Shown: positions 49,001 through 58,807 of the stretch, piece by piece | Position numbering within the stretch: the stretch's first letter is position 1 | Layout: each line of letters opens with the position of its first letter | Source of the DNA: Mesodorylaimus sp. YZB2_4 | Taxonomy: Eukaryota; Nematoda; Enoplea; Dorylaimida; Dorylaimidae | Direction of reading: 5' to 3' | Assembly: GCA_030248295.1 (NCBI GenBank) | Contig: JASANH010001212.1 | Span: 1 to 64,000 of the forward strand | DNA: 64,000 bases | Notes under the pieces: model-generated | Told to the model about the DNA's origin: nothing | Seen by the model: the letters and a program-made list of their open reading frames with translations, nothing else | Databases searched by the model: none | Made by a program: the position numbers and the translations under genes

Positions 49001-52000
49001 GGTTGGAAATGGCACTGGTGCTCGTGGGTGTATTTGTGAATTGCCATTGCAGTGGTTTTTGGTGGATGGCTGTGTGTTACATGGGGGTAAGAGTGGAACT
49101 GACAAGTGTTTCCTTTTTTGAAGAGTCATGCAGTTTCGTACACTCGACTTGTGGCGGCAGTTAGCATTGATCAGGATGGACGGAAAGTGGTTACTGTACG
49201 ATCGGCATTGATGTTTGTCAATGGATTGATGGATGCGCTGACGATTCGACTGGAAGTGACCAGCTTTGTTGGAGGTGAGTGCAGCGGGATGCCAATAGTT
49301 GCGAAGTTAATTAGTGTGCGTTGTTTAAGAGTATACCGAATTTGTGCTACCACCGGGTGCCGTTCGCCCAGCACCATTAGCTTACGCCAACTCAAAGGTT
49401 TTGGTTCGGCCGGCCACCACGAGCGGGTCATGGGCATTCTGCAAGGCGATTAGTTGGGGTCATGTGAGCCAGCGTGAGCAAGTGGCCAATTACGTGCGGG
49501 CATGCACATCGATTGATGGAGCGAAATATAGGTAATCAGTGATGAAGTATAGGAAGTGGTGCAGTGCTGGTGCAGTAGTGCGTGGCTGATTGTTTAGGAT
49601 GTGCGTGTCAGTGAAAGCCGAATCGTATCCCGAGATCCATGTGGACGGTGGTGTCATTCCTGGCCACACATTGAGCTTCGTTCCGCCGCTGATTGTGAAC
49701 AATTTACTGCCGTTGGATTTGCACGTGAATGTGGCCGAGCCTGCGATCCGGATTACTGTGCCTGCTGGGCAGTGGTCACCGTTTGTGCAGGTAGGTGATT
49801 TTTGTCAAAGTATTGGAACTGGAGTAATTTGCGTGGGCTTTTAGGTCGATCCAGTAGAAACGATTGAGTTGAAATTTGAGACGGAATATTTTCATTCCCG
49901 GCAGCCGCTATACATTTATGCAACTGCGTTTCAAGAACAAAAATATGAGCTGGAGATGGTCGATCAGTTGAGACGTCCGTTGATCCTGCATTCGAGATTA
50001 ACTCCGATCAAAGGTGGGGCAGTCAAGGTGAGGTCTCCAATCTTTGGTCTGATAAATGTCAAGTTTTGTGTTGGACTTTAATGGGGCATTATATGTAGGT
50101 CAGTTGGGTGAGGATCATTTGTGTCTGCATTAGTTCCTGTTTCAGGTCACCATATCGGCCCCGTTCTGGTTCGTGAACAAGAGTGGATTGCCCTTAATCG
50201 TCAAACAAGAAGCGGCCGAAGAAGCTGCTGGTCAGTTCGATGAACATGAACACGCTCGTTCGATGGCACCCATTCTGTTTTCGTTTGCCGAAAATGGAGC
50301 CCCATTGAAGTAAGTGTTTAAGATGTTTTGAGAAGGAAAATATTGGTGATTACGAGTATTGTTGCAGGTGCTGCCTTCGATTGGGAAAACTGGTTCATCC
50401 TGATTGTGTGTCGGACTGGTGTCGAAGTTTTGTCCTGGAACCTGGGATCACGTTCAAGGAGCTCCGATCGATTCCTGTAACGGATAGGAGACCGGCAAAG
50501 TAAGCGATTAGATGGGATGATAGCTAGCAGTTTTTGATTGGGGTGCTGTTCAGGGTGTATAACATTGGTGTGGAAGTGAGACCGGGTCAAGGCATGTACA
50601 AGGATACGCAAGTGGTATTGCTGACGGCTCGATATCTAATCGATAATCGATCGCGATATAAATTGCATGTGTCACAATTGTATGATGCTGAGGTAAGGGA
50701 TTCGGTGAAGAATGTCAGACAGAGAAGCAGATTAATTTTTTCAGCGTCAGCAATCTGGTCAGTACACAGTGGCACCAAATTGCAGCTTGGCGTGGCACTG
50801 GCCTAGACAGGACTTGGATCTGCTGTTGTGTGTTCGTCGCGATGATGTGCCATATTGGAGCAGTCCGTTTCGTATCGATCAATTAAAATCGTTCCATTTA
50901 ACTTTGCGGTAAGAGGAAAAAGAGGTGCATATTTTAAAGTTCTCACTGGGTTTTTTGTTTTAGAGACAGTCAATTCACACCGCAGTTCTTGCGTTTGGAG
51001 ATAATTCTACGAGGTGCAGTATATTACGTGACCTTCTCGAGTGCCGAAAATATTCCTCCGCCCATAAGGATCGAAAATCTGACGGACGCTCCTGTTTTAT
51101 ACAATCAAAAGTCGTGCGATGCTAGTCATCTACGGGCTGTTTTGAGACCGCAGAGTCAAGGTGAGGAAGAGGATGGGAGGTTGGGAGGAAGAAGCAGATA
51201 ATGGTTTGGTGTTTAGTGAACTACAGTTTCGACGATACGCAATTCAAACCGCCAATTATTATGCTGACGGCGCAAAATGGGAAAACGGTGGAATATGATT
51301 TAACGATTTTGGGACAGGGCGAGCCGCTGTTGTACGAAAATTTTATTTATATTACTTTTGCAAAAACGTTGGACGAGTAAGTTTGATTAAATATTTAGAT
51401 TTTGGCAAGGCATAACGTCTCGGAGCGTATCCTTCACGAATACTCCACCTTTTTGGGGTGAGGTGATGTTTCATTTGAGACGGGGCGTGCGATGGGTTGG
51501 GCCTGTACTGTATGGGACTTGGGAGGAATCAAATTGTCTGGGGACCTAAATTATACATTTTTAGATGTCCACGAAGGGTTCCAGACGAGTCGGATCTTGT
51601 ATTGGACGTCCTCCCGCAAGGAAAAGTTATTTTGAGTAGAAAGGTAGGTTACAGTTTCTCAAGGGTTGATCAGTGCTTAACGGACGCTTTATTTCAGGAC
51701 CCTCAAAAACCGCAGCAGCTGTGGCGTATGCGAAGTGACGGTCATTTGGTGAATGCGGCTGATTGGTCACGACTTCTGAAGCACGCCAGCGATGACGGCG
51801 TAGCTTTCGTTTTGGATGTTCTGCCTGGCCACGTCGAGCCTAATAGTTCGGTTCCTTTGATGTTGCGAAGATTGGATCCGAATCGAAATGTTTCTCAGAG
51901 ATGGAGATTCACGGAGGTGAGGCCAAGTTTAGCGGGGTCTTGATGTCCTCAAGGTCAAGGGCCTTTATGCGTATCTGTGGGGTATGCTGGTGTAAGAAAC

Positions 52001-54876
52001 CAGCTTCAGTTTAGGGGTGGTTTACCCAGTCGCTTCTGTGATGTCTTTTTGGATTCTAGGACAACCGTTTGGTATGTGGCTTGAACGACATGTACGTGCA
52101 GGCGGAACGTGGCCAGCTTAGGGCCGGCGTGGCGGTTGTGCTAGGTCCGACTCAAGGCAGCTCTCAGTCCTCGCCGGGCGTACCAAGCGAACAAATGATT
52201 ATTAAACAACGGCAAAGGCCTGGAAGTGGGCGACTGGCGGTAACGGTCCTGCTGGATGGACCGACGCGTGTGCTACGTGTGACCGATATGGCTGATCAAC
52301 AGCGTCGTCAGCTGCCCATCGTATCATCGAAGAGCAAAATGACCTCTGAGCAAAGCGGAGACGAGATGCAGGCGTCGACGAGCACGGATACGGTTATGGA
52401 GCTTGCCTGCAGTTGTACTCTGAATGCCGGAATCGGACTATCAGTGGTGAACAACGATTTGGAGGAGTTGATTTATTGTCGATTGACTGGACTGATAATG
52501 AATTCGAGACGAGAACGAGGAAAATATACGCTGTGCTTGAAAGTATTGGAGATACAGGTAATGGTTATCTAAGGTTGGAGGAGGGAAAGATGAAGGTGTC
52601 TTTTTCAGGCAGATAATCAATTATGGAATGCGGAACGATGGACTCTGTTGCATATTCGATCCAAGTTTGATGAGAAACAGGATCCGACATTTTTGGCTTT
52701 GGATTTACTAGTGCAGTGGACGCCGCTGCCATCTTACGACTCGTTCGATGTGAGTATACCCAATGTGGGGTGTCTACATAATTCATACACTGGTTCATAA
52801 CTCTTTTAGACATTTGTCGTCAGCATCAACAAGGTGGCGTTGTACGTGGACGAAATTCTTTTATGGAAACTATTACTTTTCTTCTTTGACGATCCGTCGG
52901 CTCTGGGCGGCGTAGAAACAACATCGACGCCGAATGCGGTGCATCAGGACCACACGTTGGCTGCTCGCCGTTCCATAGATGATGCAGTGAAATTATATCA
53001 GCATTCACCGCCACCGAATTTGGAATTGGATAGACCGGATCCGAAACAAGCTCGGCGATGTTACTTTGGCATTTTGAAACTGACGTGTCGTCGATTATAT
53101 TTATCAGTTGTCACGGCCAATGTGCTTTCGCTGCAGTTAAGGCAAGTGAAACAAATGTACAATATGCCGTTGATTCGATTCGAGAATGCGTCCGTGGAAG
53201 TGGCACCGTTCCAACAATCGTATTATTTTGAAACGGTGAACTTCCTGTTGGAAGCGTTGCAGAGACATTTTACGCGTAAGTGATCTGGGTCGGGGTTTTC
53301 TTAGCTTAGGGGCCATTTAGTTTTGAGGGTTGATTAAGATCGCACTTGAAGCATAGAGATTCCGCTGTCGTTAAAGCCTGTTTTTTCCATTTCAGAAGAA
53401 CTAAGAAGCCAAGCGGTCAAGATTTTGGGGACAGTAGATTTCCTAGGCAATCCAGTCGGTCTATTTCGAGATGTGAGCGACAGTTTGCAAGAGCTGATAA
53501 TTAGTGCTAATGTTTCCGGGTTTGTAACCGGCTTGATGCACGGTTTCTCAAATTCGGCTGCCAAAATCACGAGTTCACTTTCTGATCAAATGGGCAAGAT
53601 CGCCATGGACGACGGGCATCGGCAACTCAGAGAAGATAATCTGAGGCAGTCTCAGTCGCAGGATGCCATGGGACATTTGCTGACGGGTGTGCGAGGATTG
53701 GGCATCGGAGTGGTCGGTGGACTGAAATCAGTGATTACGCAGCCAGTGGATGGAATGAAGAAGGATGGAGTGGAGGTGAGTTTGGGAGAGAGCCCTGATG
53801 TGCCGATGACGAATTGGTTTTTGTCATTCTGACCAGTCTGTTTCTTAGGGTCTCTTCACTGGCGTTTTCAAAGGCGTAGTTGGTATGGTGGCTCGACCGG
53901 TTCAAGGAGTCCTCGATTTGGCCACGGGAGTGTCGAATGCTACCAGAGAAGCTGTCTCAGGTTCGGACGGCCCATTGAAATCTAGATTTCCACCGAGTCG
54001 TCTTCGATTTCCGAGAGTGGCTAGAAATCTACAAGGAACGTTGCCCTCATATTCGGAGCAGTTGGCCATGGCTCAGAAGACTTTGCTTAGTATCAGCGAT
54101 GGGAATATGAAAGAGCTGTAAGTTGGGTTTGGTCTTAGATAGTGTCTGCTTCTGAGCTGATATAATTTCAGGTGCCTGAGTATGGATCATTGTTGTACAG
54201 TACAACAGCAGACGCCGATTTTGGTATTGATTTCAACAACGAATGTCTATTTCGTTCGAAGACGGCGAGTGGACGATGTACGAGTGCTATTGAATATAGC
54301 CTACAGTCAATTGCAAGGGTGCACTTGCGTGTTGGAGAACGTGTCTGGTGAACATTCCCAATTGCACGGGCTCGTCACTTGGCAACAGCCCTATTTGAAA
54401 TTTATCTTGAAAACGTCGGATCCGCAAAATAGTAAACGACAGATCAAATGTGATTCGGTGGAGAAAGCGACTGAGGTGAGTGACCTTGTAGAAAGTTTGG
54501 GTGGGACAGAGTGTAGAAGAGCCTATCAGACGGCTTAGGAGGCCCATCAGGCGTGCCAGTGCGATACAAGCTAATTTCGACTGACTTTGGTTGGCGCGTC
54601 ACAGATCGGGTCGGGTCCGATGTGAAAGCGCCTATCGTTGACCTAGCATACTATAGAAACCTTGAGCGGGCTCGAAAACGGTCTGGTCGAACATCGGGAA
54701 CCGTGATAGGATGGAATTAGTGGAAATAGTCCAGTCAGTGCTTCCATGCCCAGCCCTCAGTCTAATTTGTCCTTTCTTTTCAGCTGTGTCAGAAAATCCT
54801 GTATGCCAAGCAGCAATACGAAGAGCAAGAGCAAAGCTTAGCCATTCCAGAATTTTACGGCCTTGATCAAGCGTAG
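34008..54876 (+). CDS. VPS13D: VPS13D, bridge-type lipid transfer protein
   Basis: VPS13 proteins are long hydrophobic-grooved rods that move lipids between membranes at contact sites. VPS13D acts at ER, mitochondrial and peroxisomal contacts and is needed for mitochondrial clearance. The N-terminus ([18 protein letters not shown], then NLNTDQLS and AELENVPLK) matches VPS13D more closely than VPS13A-C. Later landmarks agree: [10 protein letters not shown] before the VAB region, a ricin-type beta-trefoil unique to VPS13D, and the ATG_C and PH-like C-terminus. I trace 51 exons totalling 10,056 nt, or about 3,351 residues, compared with about 4,400 in human. All phases are compatible, with one uncertain donor after exon 5. 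Many introns are only about 50-57 nt, while a few exceed 1 kb and hold SINEs. I could not recognise the UBA domain found in vertebrate VPS13D. Exon coordinates are given in the segment entries. Confidence 0.93.
35002..35406 (+). mobile_element. tRNA-derived SINE, copy 1 (VPS13D intron 5)
   Basis: The roughly 400-base unit starts with a degraded tRNA-like head (A-box-like TGTTGCAGCGGTTCGG, B-box-like GGGTCTGATCCCC) and continues with a body containing GAACCATAAACCCTCGCTGA and GAGACAGTCT. The 3' end reads GCTATAGGCAAAACGGG. The body aligns along its length with the copy at 40.05 kb, and the 3' half with the reverse-strand copy at 63.3 kb. No RNA polymerase III terminator was checked. Confidence 0.7.
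36648..38005. other. Long VPS13D intron 8 with an unexplained open frame
   Basis: This 1,358-base intron holds a 141-codon open frame on the plus strand (37,124-37,549) with no domain I recognise, and cytosine runs near 37.73-37.79 kb. The frame has an ATG and ordinary composition but no splice-compatible partner, so it is probably chance or an old transposon remnant. Confidence 0.4.
37730..37786. repeat. Poly-C runs
   Basis: Two runs of about 17 and about 10 C residues lie at 37,730-37,746 and 37,772-37,786. They run opposite in strand to the poly-G tracts in the first 22 kb, although this intron belongs to a plus-strand gene. Confidence 0.75.
40053..40410 (+). mobile_element. tRNA-derived SINE, copy 2 (VPS13D intron 12)
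   Basis: This copy has the clearest tRNA-like head: A-box-like TTGGTCCAGTGGTTG and B-box-like GATTCGATCCCC about 40 bases later, resembling a Glu/Asp-type tRNA. The body matches copy 1 (GTGAACCCTCGCTGACCTTG, GAGACGGAAGTCAAACG, ACAGGGTTCAGAGC). It sits about 105 bases downstream of exon 12. Confidence 0.75.
40615..40708 (-). mobile_element. tRNA-derived SINE head, copy 3, inverted
   Basis: The reverse complement reads GGTCCAGCGGTTGTTGGTCTA, followed by CCCGT and, 30 bases later, the B-box-like AGGTTCAATTAC. It is nearly identical to the head of copy 2 but points the opposite way, 200 bases further into the same intron. Only the tRNA-like part is clear. Confidence 0.6.
41212..43959. other. Longest VPS13D intron (intron 13), purine-rich
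   Basis: This 2,748-base intron has a plus strand strongly enriched in G and A (about 41.8-43.0 kb), and no coding exon that would fit between phases 0 and 0. The flanking exons join in frame without it. Open frames on the minus strand are Pro/Ser/His-rich by-products of the bias. Confidence 0.55.
43960..47313 (+). other. VPS13D segment 3: central rod, exons 14-26
   Basis: Exons: 43960-44116, 44169-44326, 44451-44584, 44637-44820, 44876-45062, 45162-45340, 45444-45522, 45578-45747, 45802-46009, 46369-46620, 46678-46805, 46857-46955 and 47074-47313. These repeat alternating hydrophobic strands (for example [20 protein letters not shown]) as expected of the lipid-conducting groove, about residues 951-1675. 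For 45578-45747 I chose the donor at 45,748 over 45,746 because only it keeps the frame into the following exon. Confidence 0.82.
47472..50908 (+). other. VPS13D segment 4: end of rod and VAB adaptor-binding region, exons 27-40
   Basis: Exons: 47472-47727, 47781-47910, 47966-48027, 48348-48453, 48512-48713 (or 48722), 48770-48910, 49124-49274, 49330-49531, 49598-49790, 49845-50027, 50146-50309, 50368-50499, 50554-50692 and 50745-50908. Landmarks are [51 protein letters not shown] and [11 protein letters not shown], the repeated motifs of the VPS13 adaptor-binding (VAB) beta-repeats. For exon 31 both donors (48,714 and 48,723) keep the frame and differ by three residues. Confidence 0.85.
48096..48159 (+). 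repeat. Dispersed repeat B, copy 2 (VPS13D intron 29)
   Basis: This segment resembles 17,766-17,822 (shared GGGCAGTTTTCCGGC-like and CAGCTTCATCGG-like segments). It ends in GGTTTAAGTCCC, which resembles a tRNA B box. A tRNA-derived origin is possible but unproven. Confidence 0.45.
50964..52557 (+). other. VPS13D segment 5: last VAB repeats and ricin-type beta-trefoil, exons 41-45
   Basis: Exons: 50964-51160, 51217-51376, 51565-51643, 51698-51916 and 52060-52557. The last two encode [31 protein letters not shown] and related segments. These follow the QxW-type beta-trefoil pattern known from ricin B lectins and found only in VPS13D within its family (about residues 2563-2800). Confidence 0.8.
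52609..54876 (+). other. VPS13D segment 6: ATG_C and PH-like C-terminus, exons 46-51
   Basis: Exons: 52609-52749, 52810-53275, 53396-53775, 53849-54117, 54172-54475 and 54784-54876 (TAG). [19 protein letters not shown] opens the ATG_C-like amphipathic helix region, which continues with the Gly-rich helices [15 protein letters not shown] and [14 protein letters not shown], known from family members to bind membranes. A PH-like fold follows to residue 3351. Confidence 0.88.
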
Positions 54877-55157
54877 GCACGCGAAATTTATTTTTTGTGC
54901 TTTTCCTATGCATAATAACCTGCATCGCTTTCTTGATGGTTGTCGAGTAATTTTTGGTAAGAGTATTGAGTTAGGACATGGCGCTGTGATTTGGTGTATT
55001 GACGGTTTTATTGGTTTGTGAATATGTCAAATATTACTGGACTGATTTGAAGTAAATTGTTTGGTGAGGGAGATGGTTCGGTGGAAAGAATCGGGGAGAA
55101 GACCCTTTTTGTAAAATGGAGAAAGTGGAAGCGGACGTGAGCTTTTGCTGTTCTAGG

Positions 55158-55379
55158 ATGAGGTTACTTGGAAAGTATTTCTTTGGGTTTTGTGTGGCGG
55201 CGGCCATAGCAATGATCGGAGGCGTGTCGTACACTGAACAGAAAGAGAAGGAGAGACGGTTCGCCAATGTCCAATGGGAATTGGAGAAGCAAAAATTGAA
55301 GCGGGAGCGATTAGCTGATTTAGAATATCAATTGGAGTTGGAGAAAAAGTTGAGGAAACAGGAAGAAGCAAGAGTGTGA
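55158..55379 (+). CDS. PET117: Small membrane-anchored coiled-coil protein, PET117-like
   Basis: PET117 is a small mitochondrial factor needed for cytochrome c oxidase assembly, acting with the heme A synthase COX15. This 73-residue frame starts at the ATG at 55,158. An in-frame ATG at 55,116 would add 14 residues that lack the family pattern. It has one N-terminal hydrophobic segment (about 6-22, YFFGFCVAAAIAMIGGV), then a long charged helix (SYTEQKEKERRFANV, WELEKQKLKRERLADLEYQL) matching the PET117 layout of a membrane anchor, a Gln/Glu/Arg stretch near the membrane and a C-terminal coiled coil. Length agrees with the family (about 80). It starts 282 bases after the VPS13D stop on the same strand. 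Another small single-span protein is the alternative. Confidence 0.55.
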   Translation: MRLLGKYFFGFCVAAAIAMIGGVSYTEQKEKERRFANVQWELEKQKLKRERLADLEYQLELEKKLRKQEEARV

Positions 55380-55770
55380 TGTTGGTGATGGAGACGATTA
55401 GGGATAATTTTAGATTTGTACATATGGAGGATCTGGTGTAGAGCTTTCGCCCCTGTGTGGTTCAGTAGAGGAAAGAGAGCACCATAAAGAAGAAGTCGGT
55501 GCGACATTGGTTGGCTGGTGGTTTGGCCATACTGTAGGTGCAGTTTGAGCATTGCTGGTCGCACACGGTCGTAAGTCCATATGCCTACTGGCCGTGATAA
55601 GCGACAGATGCAAATGCACAGCTTTCGCAGTGGAAACTTTACACGAGTTTTGTGGATGGTGATATTTCAAAGCCAAAGTGAAACTTGAGAACTGGCACCT
55701 GACAGGGCGGCCGTGAACTAGATAGCAGATGATAGTCAGATTTGTTGTCTCGTGAAGGAAAGTTGGTGAA

Positions 55771-57755
55771 ATGACAGGTTGGAGTGCTGTGTTGAGTGCT
55801 GCAATTTGTGTTGCGCTGGTCGGAATTGGCGAGTGTGAGGTAAGATTGCGATGAAGAGCACATCTGATGTGACTGCGGAGAAGACTGGCGGGACTTTTGC
55901 CGTTGATAACCTCTAATTTCATTAGTTGTGGAATCCTCGTGCTTGACAGGCGCATGAAGGAGCGTGGTCGGCGGGACAAAAACTCCAGCTGGAGCAAGAC
56001 AAGTCTTGCGGTTGAAACAGAAACCTGAGTGTTTGAAGAATAGTACTAAAAGGTGCTCTCATTTTTTGGACCATTGTGACTAATGCACTCTTTCCCTACT
56101 GTAGATAACTCAACCCATACTCACAGTCCCAGCCAACGCCCACCTTCAACTTTGTCGTCCCAACCGTGTCTCTGTCCAGCACGGGGGTGGTTGGGCCACA
56201 GCCATTGTACATAAGGAATGCAATTCATCTACTCAATTCTCGTATGTGGATCGGCCCGTGAATGCCTCCCGTTGTCAACGAACAGTCGAGCGCATATGGA
56301 CTCTGGTTGATGCGTGTGGTCATAAGGTGAACAAGAGCCAATTCATATTCTCTGCTCAACTACCTGACTTATACGATCCACCAGCCAATACGACAGTGAT
56401 CAGCCCTCATGAAATGAGCAACCTGACCGCCGCTGGCAGACCAAAATTGAGAAGGTACTGCGGCACCACCAGCAAGTACAGGTACCTGGACGAGCGAGTA
56501 AGCGAGCGACTATGGAGGCGCGTTTGGACGATTGAAGTGCACTGTCAGGACCACGTCATCGTGCAGGAACAGTATATAAACATAAGTAAGACAATCTCAG
56601 AGCGGTCATGCTTTACCACATCACCGTGCGCACTTGAGGGTAATGGGATATGCAGCTGAAAGTCGATCACTCGCTTGTTGAGAGGCATGGCCGAATTCAC
56701 GTGGCCGTGAACCAGCCGCTGTAAGGTGACGAGGCGCAGTGTAATTGTTGTACGTAGTGGTGCAGTGCACAGGTTATATACAGTGCAGATGGGAGATGTT
56801 CTTCAGTTATAGATGCCTTGTGTCAAAGCCATCCATGTCGAAATGGAGGGACTTGCCGAAGTGGTTCTGACACGTACATGTGTGCATGCCCCAATGGATA
56901 TGGTGGAGCTAATTGCGAGCAGGGTAAGTGAAACCTAGCTCATCAATGGTGACAATAAGCATTCCTTTCACACTCGAAGTATTACCCTAGCACATGAATA
57001 TAACATCGTTTGCTGCGGGCAGGGTTCAGTGACGCCCCACTAAGAAGCGAGGCCGTAAGGCGACCAACTTATAATGGAAGCTTTCCTCTATCCCCCTGTA
57101 TTTCCACTAGGGGCATCCTGTACTACCGCACACGACCACCATCTTGCATTCTACATGCAGAGTCACCATGGTCATATTTTCAGTTCTCGACCCTTGCTCG
57201 CCGAGCCCATGCCGTAATCAAGGTCGGTGTGAGAAAATTGCGGAAAGCACATACCGTTGTCAGTGCGAGTGGCCCTACCTGGGAGCCCATTGCGAACTTT
57301 TGGAGTCATTCACATGCATTGGGAGAGCGGAAGGGAACTACGCTTGTCGACGATGCAGCAACGAATATTACTCGTGCCACGTCTCTGGCCAAGTCCATAA
57401 AAGGCCGTGCCCTACTTCGACACTGATATTTGACCAGAATCGAGATAGATGCGATTACGCCGCGTCGATGGGCTGCGATGAGGTCCATAGGTGTCCGCTC
57501 AGGATCACAGCACAGTGGAGTCGAGTGAGGAGTAACGAGACTGGCCAACTGTTCTCGTGCCAAGGCAAGACGGTAGGCGATTATGAGTGCAAGCAATGCT
57601 CAAATAATTATTGGACGTGCGATTTGGGAGGACAAGCTCACACAAGGAATTGCCACCCAGATCACTTGGTTTATGATCAATCGATGAATACATGCGTGTG
57701 GCCTGCTCAAGCTGGATGTGAGAGAGCGGTCTCGTGTCTTGTTAGGAAGGAGTGA
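55771..57755 (+). CDS. Secreted protein with two EGF-like and two chitin-binding (peritrophin-A type) domains
   Basis: Exons: 55771-55839, 56105-56585, 56813-56923 and 57184-57755 (TGA), giving 1,233 nt or 410 residues in frame. Exon 1 is a clean signal peptide ([14 protein letters not shown]). Exon 2 encodes about 160 residues with cysteines and a [12 protein letters not shown] segment that resembles HYR-like beta-sandwich domains, possibly two copies. Exon 3 is a complete EGF-like domain ([12 protein letters not shown] to GANC). Exon 4 holds a second EGF-like domain ([12 protein letters not shown]) and two chitin-binding type-2 domains, each six-cysteine with CSNxYxxC and [10 protein letters not shown] or [14 protein letters not shown] signatures. 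There is no membrane anchor. It is likely an extracellular or cuticular/gut-lining matrix protein. The exact function is unknown. Confidence 0.85.
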
Positions 57756-58807
57756 TCACACAGGCACGAGTGTGTTGTCTCCGGCGTGTAGACGAAATAT
57801 AGTTAGCAGGCATGTGACTGGGGTTTCAGATGTAGCTATGGCGCCCATGATAACGCTGTCTCAGGTCTATGTGCAGAAAACGGACGGAATTTCTGAACAG
57901 ATACTCGGGCGATTGTAAGACTACTTGTCTCACAGTGAAGGTTTACTACTCGACCGCACCGAGTACGCACAGGCATGAACACTGATTAGATAACGAGCAT
58001 CTACCCAAGGGCAAAAGTGCACTGGCACAAAACAAACAAACAACATACATCAGACAAAGGGAGGACCAGTTCCTAACACAGCAATCACTAGATATTACCA
58101 GACAGGCCTAACATCAGACGAGGTCACTCTCATTTGCATAACTTGGTCTTCATTCCCCCTTGCACGATGGTCAAAGAAACAATTTTAATGAGGATTTTGT
58201 ATACTGGAACATTACAAATTCATAATCAGTCGGTCTTCACATTTCAACAAAATTAATTTTCCTATACCTTTCTACTTTCAGACTATTAGGGAACCAATCA
58301 CTCCTTGTTGCTTTCACCAGATTCAGTTCCTTGCCCTTTTTATGTCGGTCTGAACCGCATCAGCGGTTATCATCGTATATTTCCCTTAGACGAGGAAAAG
58401 ACAAGAGGACTTCCTTCAGACTGAGATCCGTGATGTCGGCACTTAAACCCGTCGCAACTCGGATGCCTTCATGACCAAGATCGACACGAGCTCATCATCC
58501 AGCGGGCGACGAGGATCATCCAGCAGGCACGACCATAATTCCAGCGCCTCCCCCGCCTTGAGCAAAACAAGGGGCATGCTTGCTTGCTTGAGCATCATCA
58601 TTACGAAGGTATGCCGCGCTGTCTCCGTATGGGCCCTCATTGTCTGGTCACTCGTCGTATCATGGCCGAGTGGTAGTACGGGCCACCAACCACATCAGGA
58701 CTCTCAAACTAGGGAGCAAAATCCTCATTTTACTTTTCTGTTTCCGACCTGTGCGGTTGTGTTCGTCGATCTCTTTCGAGTTGTTGCGTTGAACCTTTGT
58801 TAAGCCC
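57756..58807. other. Intergenic region before the decayed gene
   Basis: The region is mostly AT-rich. The minus strand has a 65-codon open frame at 58,443-58,640 with coding-like composition (ALELWSCLLDDPRRPLDDEL and a stop), which could be the last exon of an otherwise unseen minus-strand gene. I found no convincing upstream exon. Confidence 0.35.
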
